A DNA stretch of 64,000 bases, taken from Streptomyces cadmiisoli (GTDB taxonomy: Bacteria; Actinomycetota; Actinomycetes; Streptomycetales; Streptomycetaceae). A model generated the notes under the pieces. It saw nothing but the letters and a program-made list of their open reading frames with translations, was not told the origin of the DNA and searched no databases. A program made the translations under genes and the position numbers. Positions 6,819 through 17,193 of this stretch are shown one piece after another (within the stretch, counting starts at the first letter, position 1; each line of letters starts with the position of its first letter). The stretch covers positions 5,766,001 to 5,830,000 of the forward strand of contig NZ_CP030073.1 of assembly GCF_003261055.1 (NCBI RefSeq), read 5' to 3'.

Positions 6819-9392
6819 TCAGGCGTCCGCCGCCTGCGCCTTCAGAGCGCGTTCGATGCCCGAGCGGGACTCCGAGACGAGGCGGCGCAGGGCCGCGTTC
6901 GGCTCGGCGGAGGAGAACCAGGCGTCGGTCTTGCGGAGGGTCTCCTCCGACACCTGGATCGCCGGGTACAGGCCGATCGCGATCTGCTGCGCCATCTCGT
7001 GCGAGCGGGAGTCCCACACGCCCTTGACCGACTCGAAGTACTTGTCGGTGTACTCGGCGAGCAGCTCACGCTGGTCCGTCTGGACGAAACCGGCGATGAC
7101 CGCCTCCTGCACGGCGTTCGGCAGCTTGTCGGAGTCCACCACCGACGCCCAGGCCTCCGCCTTCGCCTCCGAGGTGGGCCGGGCGGCGCGGGCGGTCGCG
7201 GCGTGCCGCTCACCGGCCGCCGTCCGGTCCCGCTCGTACTCGGCGGCGATCTCCGCCTCGTCGAAGCGGCCGACGGCCGCGAGCCGCTGCACGAGCGCCC
7301 ACCGCAGCTCCGTGTCGACGACCAGGCCCTCGACGGTCTGCGAGCCGTCCAGCAGCGCCTCCAGCAGGTCCAGCTGCTCGGGGGTGCGCGCGGTCGCCGC
7401 GAACGCCCGCGCCCAGGCCAGCTGGTGGTCGCTGCCCGCCTCGGCGGACCGCAGGTGCGCGAGCGTGGCGTCGGTCCAGCGGGTCAGCAGCGCCTCGCGG
7501 GCGGCCGGGGCGGCGTACAGGTCCAGCGCCAGCTTCACCTGCCGCTGGAGCGACTGCACCACACCGATGTCGGACTCCTTGGCGATGCCGGACAGCACCA
7601 GGGAGAGGTAGTCGCGGGTGGGCAGCTCGGCGTCGCGCGTCATGTCCCACGCCGACGCCCAGCACAGCGCGCGCGGCAGCGACGAGGCGAAGTCGCCCAG
7701 GTGCTCGGTGACGAACGCCAGCGACTGCTCGTCCAGGCGGACCTTGGCGTACGACAGGTCGTCGTCGTTGAGCAGGACCACCGCCGGGCGCCGGCGGCCG
7801 ACCAGCTGCGCCACGGCGGTCAGCTCACCGTCGACGTCCAGCTCGATCCGCCCGTCGTGGTCGGCCCGCACCAGCTTGCCGGTGGCCGCGTCGACGTCGT
7901 ACAGGCCGACCGCGATGCGGTGCGGGCGGAGCGTGGGCTCGCCCTTGGCACCGGCGGGCAGGGCGGGCGCCTCCTGGCGGATCGCGAAGGACGTGATCAC
8001 CCCGTCGGCGTCCGTCTCGATCTCCGGGCGCAGGATGTTGATGCCGGCGGTCTCCAGCCACTTCTTCGACCAGGTGCTCAGGTCGCGGCCGGAGGTCTCC
8101 TCCAGCGCGCCCAGCAGGTCGGCCAGACGCGTGTTGCCGTACGCGTGGCGCTTGAAGTAGGCCTGCACGCCGCGGAAGAACTCGTCCATGCCGACGTAGG
8201 CGACCAGCTGCTTCAGGACCGAGGCGCCCTTGGCGTAGGTGATGCCGTCGAAGTTGACCAGGACGTCGTCCAGGTCGCGGATCTCGGCCATGATCGGGTG
8301 GGTGGACGGCAGCTGGTCCTGCCGGTAGGCCCAGGTCTTCATGGAGTTGGCGAACGTGGTCCACGCGTGCGGCCAGCGCGACCCGGGCGCGTACGCCTGG
8401 CAGGCGATCGACGTGTAGGTGGCGAACGACTCGTTCAGCCACAGGTCGTTCCACCACTCCATGGTGACCAGGTCGCCGAACCACATGTGGGCCAGCTCGT
8501 GCAGGATGGTCTCGGCGCGCATCTCGTACGCCGCGTCCGTCACCTTCGAGCGGAAGACGTACTGGTCGCGGATGGTCACCGCGCCCGCGTTCTCCATCGC
8601 GCCCGCGTTGAACTCCGGTACGAACAGCTGGTCGTACTTCTCGAACGGGTAGGCGTAGTCGAACTTCTGCTGGAACCACTCGAAGCCCTGCCGCGTGACC
8701 TCGAAGATGGCGTCCGAGTCGAGGTACTCGGCGAGCGAGGGACGGCAGTAGATGCCGAGCGGCACGCTCTGGCCGTCCTTCTCGTACACGCTGTGCACGG
8801 AGTGGTACGGGCCGACGATCAGCGCGGTGATGTACGTCGAGATCCGCGGCGTCGGCTCGAAGACCCAGACGTTGTCCTGGGCCTCCGGGGTCGGCGAGTT
8901 GGAGATGACGGTCCAGCCCTCCGGCGCCCGGACGGTGAACTGGAAGGTCGCCTTCAGGTCCGGCTGCTCGAAGGACGCGAAGACCCGGCGGGCGTCCGGC
9001 ACCTCGAACTGGGTGTACAGGTACGCCTGTTCGTCGACGGGGTCGACGAACCGGTGCAGTCCCTCGCCGGTGTTGGTGTAGGCGCAGTCGGCGACCACGC
9101 GCAGGACGTTGCGTCCCTCCAGCAGGCCGGGCAGCGCGATCCGGGAGTCCTTGAAGACCGCGTCGGGGTCGAGCGTGTCGCCGTTCAGGGTGACCTCGTG
9201 GACGGTCGGGGCCACCAGGTCGATGAAGGACTCCGCGCCGGTCTCCGCGACGTCGAAGCGCACCGTGGTGGCGGACCGGTAGGTGCCGCCCTCCTGCGCG
9301 CCGGAGAGGTCGAGATCGATCTCGTACGAGTCAACGGTGAGCAGCGTTGCCCGCTGCTGCGCCTCTTCGCGAGTCAGGTTTGTGCCAGGCAC
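6819..9392 (-). CDS. pepN: Aminopeptidase N, M1 family zinc peptidase
   Basis: An 857-residue cytosolic metallopeptidase that removes N-terminal amino acids from peptides. The N-terminal beta domain is followed by the exopeptidase motif GAMEN (about residue 263) and the zinc site HELAH at 298-302 with the downstream Glu in NESFA, so the active site is complete. The C-terminal half is the helical ERAP1-like domain. The start GTG 9392 has ACGAGGAG upstream at a good distance. Length fits the actinobacterial PepN type of about 850-860 residues. A clear paralogue of equal length lies about 12 kb away at 21637-24225. Confidence 0.93.
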   Translation of the reverse strand: MPGTNLTREEAQQRATLLTVDSYEIDLDLSGAQEGGTYRSATTVRFDVAETGAESFIDLVAPTVHEVTLNGDTLDPDAVFKDSRIALPGLLEGRNVLRVVADCAYTNTGEGLHRFVDPVDEQAYLYTQFEVPDARRVFASFEQPDLKATFQFTVRAPEGWTVISNSPTPEAQDNVWVFEPTPRISTYITALIVGPYHSVHSVYEKDGQSVPLGIYCRPSLAEYLDSDAIFEVTRQGFEWFQQKFDYAYPFEKYDQLFVPEFNAGAMENAGAVTIRDQYVFRSKVTDAAYEMRAETILHELAHMWFGDLVTMEWWNDLWLNESFATYTSIACQAYAPGSRWPHAWTTFANSMKTWAYRQDQLPSTHPIMAEIRDLDDVLVNFDGITYAKGASVLKQLVAYVGMDEFFRGVQAYFKRHAYGNTRLADLLGALEETSGRDLSTWSKKWLETAGINILRPEIETDADGVITSFAIRQEAPALPAGAKGEPTLRPHRIAVGLYDVDAATGKLVRADHDGRIELDVDGELTAVAQLVGRRRPAVVLLNDDDLSYAKVRLDEQSLAFVTEHLGDFASSLPRALCWASAWDMTRDAELPTRDYLSLVLSGIAKESDIGVVQSLQRQVKLALDLYAAPAAREALLTRWTDATLAHLRSAEAGSDHQLAWARAFAATARTPEQLDLLEALLDGSQTVEGLVVDTELRWALVQRLAAVGRFDEAEIAAEYERDRTAAGERHAATARAARPTSEAKAEAWASVVDSDKLPNAVQEAVIAGFVQTDQRELLAEYTDKYFESVKGVWDSRSHEMAQQIAIGLYPAIQVSEETLRKTDAWFSSAEPNAALRRLVSESRSGIERALKAQAADA

Positions 9393-9504
9393 GCGGTCAT
9401 CTCCTCGTTATGTGTGGGTTGCGCCATCCTTCCACGGGACCTGCACGGAACGCGATGTCCAGAACCCGCCGGTGGGCGGGGCGGACGGGCGGCAGTCCGG
9501 GCGC

Positions 9505-9984
9505 ATGACGACGTACATCGCGCACCCGGTCCCCGCACAGGTCCTGACGGAGTTGCGCACCGCCGACGACGCGGGACGCGGGACGGTTCCGAGGACGGAC
9601 GACGAGGGCGGCGCGCCCCTGCGGTGCTGTCTGCGGCGCAGCGCGCCGGGCGAGCGGATCGCCCTGGTCGCGTACGCGCCGCTGCGGCGGTGGGCGGCCG
9701 CGACGGGAGCGGATCCGGGGGCGTACGACGAGGTGGGGCCGGTCTTCATCCACGCGGACGACTGCCCGGTGCCGACCGGGGAGGGGCTGCCGTTCAGCAA
9801 CAGCCACCGCACGGTCCGCCGGTACTCGGCCGAGGGCCGCATCCTGGGCGGCCGGCTCGTGACGGGGTCGCCCGAGGAGTTCGAGGGGGCCTTCCGGAAC
9901 GCGTTCGACGACCCGGAGGTGGCCTTCGTCCACGTCCGGGCCGTCGAGCACGGCTGTTTCCTCTACGAGGTGCGCAGGGGCTGA
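9505..9984 (+). CDS. DUF1203 family protein
   Basis: A 159-residue soluble protein of the DUF1203 family. Typical features are the start of the type TTYIAHPVPA, a CCLR pair in the first third, the central YDEVGPVFIHADDC stretch and the end FVHVRAVEHGCFLYEVRR. ATG 9505 begins the family-type N-terminus; an in-frame extension upstream to 9283 would overlap the pepN gene head-on and is not supported. It is divergent from pepN with a 112-bp gap. No biochemical role is established for the family. Confidence 0.75.
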   Translation: MTTYIAHPVPAQVLTELRTADDAGRGTVPRTDDEGGAPLRCCLRRSAPGERIALVAYAPLRRWAAATGADPGAYDEVGPVFIHADDCPVPTGEGLPFSNSHRTVRRYSAEGRILGGRLVTGSPEEFEGAFRNAFDDPEVAFVHVRAVEHGCFLYEVRRG

Positions 9985-10006
9985 GGACCGGCGCTCAGGC
10001 GCCGCC

Positions 10007-11982
<1,976 letters not shown>

Positions 11983-11983
11983 C

Positions 11984-12853
11984 GTGACCGCCGAGAACGA
12001 CACCCGCGGCGGACCCGGCGTTCCGGACGCGCTGCTGGCCGCGATCACCGGCGAACCACTGCCCGACGAGGCCCGCGCCGACGCCGCCTTCATGGCCGAG
12101 CACGGGGCCGCGGCGGCGGACGTGGCGCTGCTGCGGGAACAGCTCGGGATCATCGGACGGGCGCTGGCCGAACCGGCTGAACCGGCCGAGCGGACCGAAC
12201 CGGCCGAACGGGCGAAGCGGGCTGAGCGGACCGGACCGGCCGAACGGGCTGAGCGGACCGGACCGGCCGAACGGGCTGAACGGACCGGACCGGCCGAACG
12301 TGAACCGGCCGGGACGCCCCTCCCGGCCCCCGTCCCCGTGCGCCCGCTCCGGCGCGGACGCCGGCCCCTCGCCCTGGCCCTCGGTGCCGTCGGTGTGGCG
12401 GCGGCCGGTGCGATGGTGGTGGGCCTGGGCTGGCTGCTGGCGCAGGGCGGTGGCGGCGACGCGGGTTCCTCCGCCGACGCGGCGTCCTCGGCCGGGGGCG
12501 GCGGCCGGTCCGACGCCAAGTCCGTCGGCCCGCTGGGTGCCCCGGCCTACCTCGCCTGCGCCCGTCTGGTCGCCGAGGGCGAGGTGACGGACGTCCGGCC
12601 GGGCCCCGGCGGACGCGAGGAGCGGATCACCCTGGACGTGACCCGCTCCTACAAGCCCGCCGGGAGCGAGGACGAGGTCACGTTCCTGATCCGGACGACC
12701 GCCGGTCTCGCCGAGGGGGACCAGGTCCTGGTCGCGATCCGCCGCGGGGCCGGGTCCCCGGACTTCTGGGTCATCGGCGAGCGCGACATCCTGCCCCAGC
12801 GGCAGGCACTGGACCGCGCCCTGCCCGCGGCGGAGGGCCTGGCCTGCGAATGA
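11984..12853 (+). CDS. Single-pass membrane protein, possible anti-sigma partner
   Basis: A 289-residue protein with a cytoplasmic N-terminal region of about 120 residues, one transmembrane helix at about 125-148, a Gly/Ser linker and an external domain (from about residue 175, LGAPAYLACARLVAEGEV) ending in a Cys. The layout resembles anti-sigma factors, and the gene starts one base after the sigma gene, but no HxxxCxxC zinc motif is visible. Between residues about 65 and 108 the protein carries tandem copies of AERTGPAER, encoded by a 27-bp repeat, which may vary in number between strains. The function is inferred from context only. Confidence 0.7.
   Translation: MTAENDTRGGPGVPDALLAAITGEPLPDEARADAAFMAEHGAAAADVALLREQLGIIGRALAEPAEPAERTEPAERAKRAERTGPAERAERTGPAERAERTGPAEREPAGTPLPAPVPVRPLRRGRRPLALALGAVGVAAAGAMVVGLGWLLAQGGGGDAGSSADAASSAGGGGRSDAKSVGPLGAPAYLACARLVAEGEVTDVRPGPGGREERITLDVTRSYKPAGSEDEVTFLIRTTAGLAEGDQVLVAIRRGAGSPDFWVIGERDILPQRQALDRALPAAEGLACE
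12177..12310 (+). repeat. 27-bp in-frame tandem repeat
   Basis: Three nearly identical 27-bp units, with degenerate copies on both sides, encode AERTGPAER in the cytoplasmic part of the putative anti-sigma protein. The unit is a whole number of codons, so copy-number change would lengthen or shorten the linker without frameshift. Confidence 0.7.
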
Positions 12854-12855
12854 GG

Positions 12856-12891
12856 AAGGGGCGGGCGCCCGTACGGACGCCCGCCCCCCTT
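12856..12891. terminator. Bidirectional hairpin
   Basis: Arms 12858-12867 and 12878-12887 pair perfectly, flanked by AA on the left and TT on the right. It lies between the putative anti-sigma gene and the convergent protease gene. Confidence 0.6.
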
Positions 12892-12904
12892 CGGTCCTCA
12901 CCGG

Positions 12905-15900
12905 TTACGGCGTGACCTTCCCGATCTTCACGTTGCCCACGCCCGCGACCGTCCCGCGCGCGTTGAGCAGCTGGACCTGCCCGAAGAACTCGCGTCCCTC
13001 GGGTGCCGCCGCGGCGGCGGTGACACTGGCGGAGACCGTGGCCGAGTCACCCGTGCCGAGCTTCACCGAGGGCGAGCCCTCGATGCTCACACTGCCGAGC
13101 ACGGACGAGTAGAACGCGTCCAGGTAGTCGTAAGCCGTGGAACCGGCCGGGGTCGAGTAACCGACGACCTCGATCGTGTACGTACCGGCGGCGGGGGAGG
13201 CGACGGAGACGGACTCCTCCGAGTCGCCGTCGGCGGCGGAGCCCACCTCGGTGCCCGACGCGTCGTACACGTACAGGTCGAGGTCGGCGGCCGTGTCCGA
13301 GACGTTGCCGATCGCGACGTCGAGCGACGTGGTGCCCGCGGGCACCTCGACCGTGGTGGTCTGGACGTCGTTCTGCGCGATGGTCGGCCGGGTCTTCTTC
13401 GACGAGCCGAGCGGACCGCCGACCACCTTGCCGTCGAGCGCGGCGTACCGGTTGGTCGTCTTCCAGGAGACGGCGGCCGGGGTGCCGACCTTGACCTCGG
13501 GCACGGTCACGGTCTCCGGGGCGAAGGGCGAGCCGAGGACGGCGAAGTCCACCTTGTACGGGTTGTCGAGCAGCGGCGACGTACGGCGCGACTCGACCTC
13601 GATCTCCCAGACGCCGGGCTGCGGGTCGGCGTACGAGCGCACGTCGGGGCGGCAGCCGTTGCCGTCGAGGTAGTTGTTGTAGCAGAACGGCGTGGAGGTG
13701 TTGTCGACCGGGACGCCGTACGGGTGCAGGGCGATGAACCGGGTCTGGCTCTTGTCCTTCAGACCGCCGATCGCCACCTCCAGGGACTTGGCGCCCTCGG
13801 GCACGGTCACGAAGTAGGAGGTGCTGCTGTTGCGCTGCACCGAGCCCGACACGGAGTGGGTGAACTTCAGCGGCGCCGAGACGACGACCGTGCTGAGGAT
13901 CTGCTTGTCGACACCCTCGGTACGCGGGTCGTCGACCTCCAGGATCGCGCTCTTGAGACCGGCCGACTTCGGCGCGGCCTGGACCTTGACGGTGACCGGC
14001 CGGTTCAGCGGCAGCCGCACCTCGTCGGAGCCGAGGATCCGGAAGGTGTCACCGGCGTTGTTCTCGAAGTCCAGCTCGTGCCGGACCGCCGAGGCGGCGC
14101 CGGACGTACGGGTGATCGTGACGTCGTACGTCTTCTTCTGGCCGGCCTTCAGGCCGCCCTCACGGTCGTACAGACCGGTGCCGGAGCCCGGGGTCTTCAG
14201 GAACTGGTCGATCGCGGTGTCGACCGGCGCCTCGACCGTGTAGTCGTGGGCGGTCGCGCCGTCGCGGATCGCGTCCCAGGCGTCCTCGATGTCGATCAGG
14301 CCCGCGCCCTCTTCATAGGCCTGAACGCCCTTGATGTGGTCGGCGGTCGAGGAGAGCGCCGTGCGCAGGGTGGCCGGGGTGAGGTCGATGCCGCGCTGCT
14401 TCGCGGCGGACAGCAGCAGCGCCGAGGCGCCGGCCGCCTGCGGGGAGGCCATCGAGGTGCCCTGGAGCATCGAGTAGCCGGGCGGCAGGGTGTAGCCGGC
14501 CTCGGCGACCGGGCCGCCGGCGGACCAGGTCTGCGTGGTGTTGATCGCGGCGCCGGGCGCGGACAGCGTCGGCGTGAAGCCGCCGTCCTCCCGCGGGCCG
14601 CGCGAGGAGAACGGCATCATCGCGTACCGCTTCTCCACCCTGGAGCCGTAGTTGGCGGCCCAGGTCTCGTTGGAGATGGTCGCGCCGACCGAGATCACCT
14701 TGTCCGCCAGGGACGGGTCGCCGATGGTGTTGGCGCCGGGACCGGAGTTGCCGGCGGAGATCACCAGCTGGACGCCGTACTCGTCGATCAGGCGGGTGTA
14801 CAGCTCGGCGCGCGCGTTGTCGCCGTCGTTCAGGGCCGGCAGACCGCCGATCGACATGTTGACGATGTCGACGCCGCGGTTGACGACGAGGTCGATCATG
14901 CCCTCGGTGAGCGCCACGTTGGTGCAGCCGCCGGACCAGGTGCAGGCGCGCGAGGAGACCAGCTTGGCCCCGGGCGCGGCACCGTTCATCTTGCCGCCGA
15001 ACAGGCTGTTCGCGGCGGTGATGCCGGCGACGTGGGTGCCGTGGGAGCCCTCGATGACGCCGATGCTGACGTAGTCGGCCTTCGCGCCCGCGGCGTTGTA
15101 GACGACGTCCTTGCGGATCTCCACGACGAACGGGATGCGCTCGACGACGTCGGTGGCCGGGTTGTCGGTGCCGAAGTAGCCGATCTGGAAGCCGTTCTTG
15201 TACGGCTTCATCGCGGTCTCGTCGGTGAAGTCGAGGTCGTCGTCCAGGTCGACACGCGCGGTGCCCGAGGCCGCGTCGTACAGCACGCCCCACACGTCGG
15301 TGGTGTCGCCGTCGCGGTTGAGGTCACCGGCCATGTCGCCGCCGGTGGTGGCGGACTCGGAGAAGTAGTTGAACTTGTAGGTGCCCTGCGGCGCCTTGAA
15401 CGTCTCGGTGCCCAGGGACGTGGTGACGGAGAACGTCGGGCCGCTGACCGAGGTGAGCATCCGCCGCCACGTGCCGTCGCCGTCCTCGACCGGGTCGGTG
15501 GCCGTCACCCAGTCGACGATCTTGCGCTCGCCGGTCGTGGTCTTCTGCAGCGCCGGGTGGCCGAGGTCGACGCCCGAGTCGAGGATGCCGATGGTGATGC
15601 CGCGGCCGTCCGCCTTCGGGTTGTCCTCGACGAAGTCGACGGCACCGGTCTCGAAGGACGGGTTGTACGGGTTCTTCGCCGGGGTCTTGCGGCCGGGGGC
15701 CGGGTAGCTGCCGGTGGCGGCGGACTTCGCGCCCTTCGCCCGGTCCGCGCCCGGCGTCGGGTCGTCGAGGGGTATCTCCTCGCGCAGGTCGATGCCGTGC
15801 ACGGAGGACAGCTTCACGGCGGCGGCGATGGCCGCGTCCGCCTTGCCGGTCGGGACGGTCGCGCGGACGTAGCCCAGCTTGTCGTACGTGCGGCCCACCA

Positions 15901-16207
15901 TGCCGCCGTCGACCGAGGCGAGCTGCTCGGCGACCTGCTCGGTACGGCCCGGCGCGGTCGCCACCATCATGGTGACGGTCTTGGCGCCGTCGGCCTTCGC
16001 CTCGGCGAGCAGTTCGGCGTCGGCGGAACCGAGTTTGTCGTGGGCGGACTTCACGACCGGATCGGCCGCAGCCGGGGCCTGCTCCGCGGCGAAGGCCGCG
16101 GGTATCGGCCCGACCGCGGAGAGCGCGGCCACAAGACCGGCGGCCACGGCTGTGCGGGCCACCCGTCTCGCGCCCGATATCGGTTCGCTCTGTGGGCTGA
16201 GGGTCAT
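12905..16207 (-). CDS. Secreted S8 (subtilisin-like) serine protease
   Basis: An 1100-residue exported protease. A Sec signal peptide covers about residues 1-41 (twin Arg pairs, then a hydrophobic core ending AAFAA), followed by a propeptide-like region to about 150. The catalytic triad is complete: Asp about 210 in ILDSGVD, His about 392 in GSHGTHVAGI and Ser about 585 in GTSMASP. The gap between Asp and His is about 180 residues, far longer than in subtilisin, so a domain is inserted there. The C-terminal 400 residues are beta-rich with repeats resembling bacterial pre-peptidase and fibronectin-like folds. Start 16207 is chosen because AAGGG sits six bases before it; an ATG two codons earlier touches that site. 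Likely role: extracellular protein breakdown. Confidence 0.88.
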   Translation of the reverse strand: MTLSPQSEPISGARRVARTAVAAGLVAALSAVGPIPAAFAAEQAPAAADPVVKSAHDKLGSADAELLAEAKADGAKTVTMMVATAPGRTEQVAEQLASVDGGMVGRTYDKLGYVRATVPTGKADAAIAAAVKLSSVHGIDLREEIPLDDPTPGADRAKGAKSAATGSYPAPGRKTPAKNPYNPSFETGAVDFVEDNPKADGRGITIGILDSGVDLGHPALQKTTTGERKIVDWVTATDPVEDGDGTWRRMLTSVSGPTFSVTTSLGTETFKAPQGTYKFNYFSESATTGGDMAGDLNRDGDTTDVWGVLYDAASGTARVDLDDDLDFTDETAMKPYKNGFQIGYFGTDNPATDVVERIPFVVEIRKDVVYNAAGAKADYVSIGVIEGSHGTHVAGITAANSLFGGKMNGAAPGAKLVSSRACTWSGGCTNVALTEGMIDLVVNRGVDIVNMSIGGLPALNDGDNARAELYTRLIDEYGVQLVISAGNSGPGANTIGDPSLADKVISVGATISNETWAANYGSRVEKRYAMMPFSSRGPREDGGFTPTLSAPGAAINTTQTWSAGGPVAEAGYTLPPGYSMLQGTSMASPQAAGASALLLSAAKQRGIDLTPATLRTALSSTADHIKGVQAYEEGAGLIDIEDAWDAIRDGATAHDYTVEAPVDTAIDQFLKTPGSGTGLYDREGGLKAGQKKTYDVTITRTSGAASAVRHELDFENNAGDTFRILGSDEVRLPLNRPVTVKVQAAPKSAGLKSAILEVDDPRTEGVDKQILSTVVVSAPLKFTHSVSGSVQRNSSTSYFVTVPEGAKSLEVAIGGLKDKSQTRFIALHPYGVPVDNTSTPFCYNNYLDGNGCRPDVRSYADPQPGVWEIEVESRRTSPLLDNPYKVDFAVLGSPFAPETVTVPEVKVGTPAAVSWKTTNRYAALDGKVVGGPLGSSKKTRPTIAQNDVQTTTVEVPAGTTSLDVAIGNVSDTAADLDLYVYDASGTEVGSAADGDSEESVSVASPAAGTYTIEVVGYSTPAGSTAYDYLDAFYSSVLGSVSIEGSPSVKLGTGDSATVSASVTAAAAAPEGREFFGQVQLLNARGTVAGVGNVKIGKVTP

Positions 16208-16408
16208 CGGCATCCCTTGTCGGTGAAGGAACGAGACAGTCCGGAATCCGGTCCCGGACGACCGCTCAGCCTTACGCAAGTGGCGGATGTTTGGGAAGTC
16301 TTGACCGCATCGCGATGGATGAATGGGGAAAACCCGCGATTGCCATCGGGGACACATGGGGTGAGCAGAACTTTTCGGGTGCCGGTCGGCATTTCCGGTC
16401 CGAGGGGT

Positions 16409-16414
16409 TAACGT
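16409..16414 (+). promoter_or_regulatory. Leaderless -10 box of the Nudix gene
   Basis: TAACGT matches TANNNT and ends six bases before the GTG start at 16421. No ribosome site is present between them. Confidence 0.5.
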
Positions 16415-16420
16415 CCCTGC

Positions 16421-16876
16421 GTGCGAAAGAAGCTGAGGGTGGCGGCCTACGCCGTGTGCGTGAGTGACGGCCGGGTCCTGCTGGCCCGTTCCCCGGCACC
16501 CGACGGCACCCCGGAGTGGGTGCTGCCCGGCGGCGGCATGGAGCACGGGGAGGACCCGTACGACACCGTCGTCCGTGAGGTGCGGGAGGAGACCGGCTAC
16601 CGCATCGAGGTGACCGGCATCCTCGGTGTGCACTCCCTGCACCGCACGTTCCCCGGCAGCCGTCTGCGCCGCTCCACCGACCACCACGGCGTACGCCTCG
16701 TCTACGAGGGGAGCGTCGTCGGCGGTGAGCTGCGCCACGAGATCGGGGGCTCCACCGACATGGCCGCGTGGCACGCGCTGGACGCGGTGCCGGCGCTGCG
16801 CCGGATCGGGCTGGTCGACCTGGGGCTTCACCTGTGGCGCGAACGCCCCGCCGCGGGCCGGGTCGACCTGGCCTAG
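16421..16876 (+). CDS. Nudix hydrolase
   Basis: A 151-residue hydrolase of nucleoside diphosphates linked to another moiety. The Nudix box is complete: GGGMEHGEDPYDTVVREVREETGY spans about residues 40-63 and keeps the Gly, the REVREE core and the final Gly. The rest is a standard Nudix alpha/beta fold of usual length. GTG 16421 is taken as the start because a -10 box lies six bases before it, so the mRNA is probably leaderless. It is divergent from the large protease gene. The substrate cannot be told from sequence. Confidence 0.88.
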   Translation: MRKKLRVAAYAVCVSDGRVLLARSPAPDGTPEWVLPGGGMEHGEDPYDTVVREVREETGYRIEVTGILGVHSLHRTFPGSRLRRSTDHHGVRLVYEGSVVGGELRHEIGGSTDMAAWHALDAVPALRRIGLVDLGLHLWRERPAAGRVDLA

Positions 16877-17193
16877 CCGCCGGACCGAACCGTCGCGCGG
16901 ACGGAGCCCGGACGGAGCCCGGACGGAGCCCGGACGGAGCCCGGACGGAGCCCGGACGCAGGTGTGCTACCCCGTCAGATGAACACCGAGTGACCGTCCC
17001 CGGGCCGTTCGACGAGCGGCGGCGGACGCGCAGGGTGGCCCAAGATCCACGTAGCGTGATCGGTTCTGCCCGTTGGGGCCGCATTAACGCGCAGGTCATT
17101 CCCGCTGCCAACGATCCGGAGTGAGCGGAGGGCCGCCCACGGCGACCGTCCGCGACCACTGCCGACGCGTTCCGCACTCGGGGAGACCGCGCC
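16877..17193. other. 317-bp intergenic region with a short tandem repeat
   Basis: No gene is supported. It contains the 11-bp tandem repeat at 16898-16952 (listed separately) and a lower-GC stretch around 17050-17110 that probably holds the promoter of the phosphoesterase gene. I could not identify a terminator for the Nudix gene. Confidence 0.5.
16898..16952. repeat. 11-bp tandem repeat, five copies
   Basis: Five perfect head-to-tail copies of CGGACGGAGCC, with a sixth partial copy after them. The unit is not a multiple of three and lies 22 bases past the Nudix stop, outside any supported gene. Likely variable between strains. Confidence 0.9.

Noticed and set aside
13724..16411. Long open frame on the plus strand opposite the S8 protease
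   Set aside because: It has no ribosome site or family resemblance. High GC content removes stop codons on the opposite strand, so such frames are expected.
16898..16952. Short repeats as a possible CRISPR array
   Set aside because: The 11-bp units are adjacent with no spacers and no cas genes are near.
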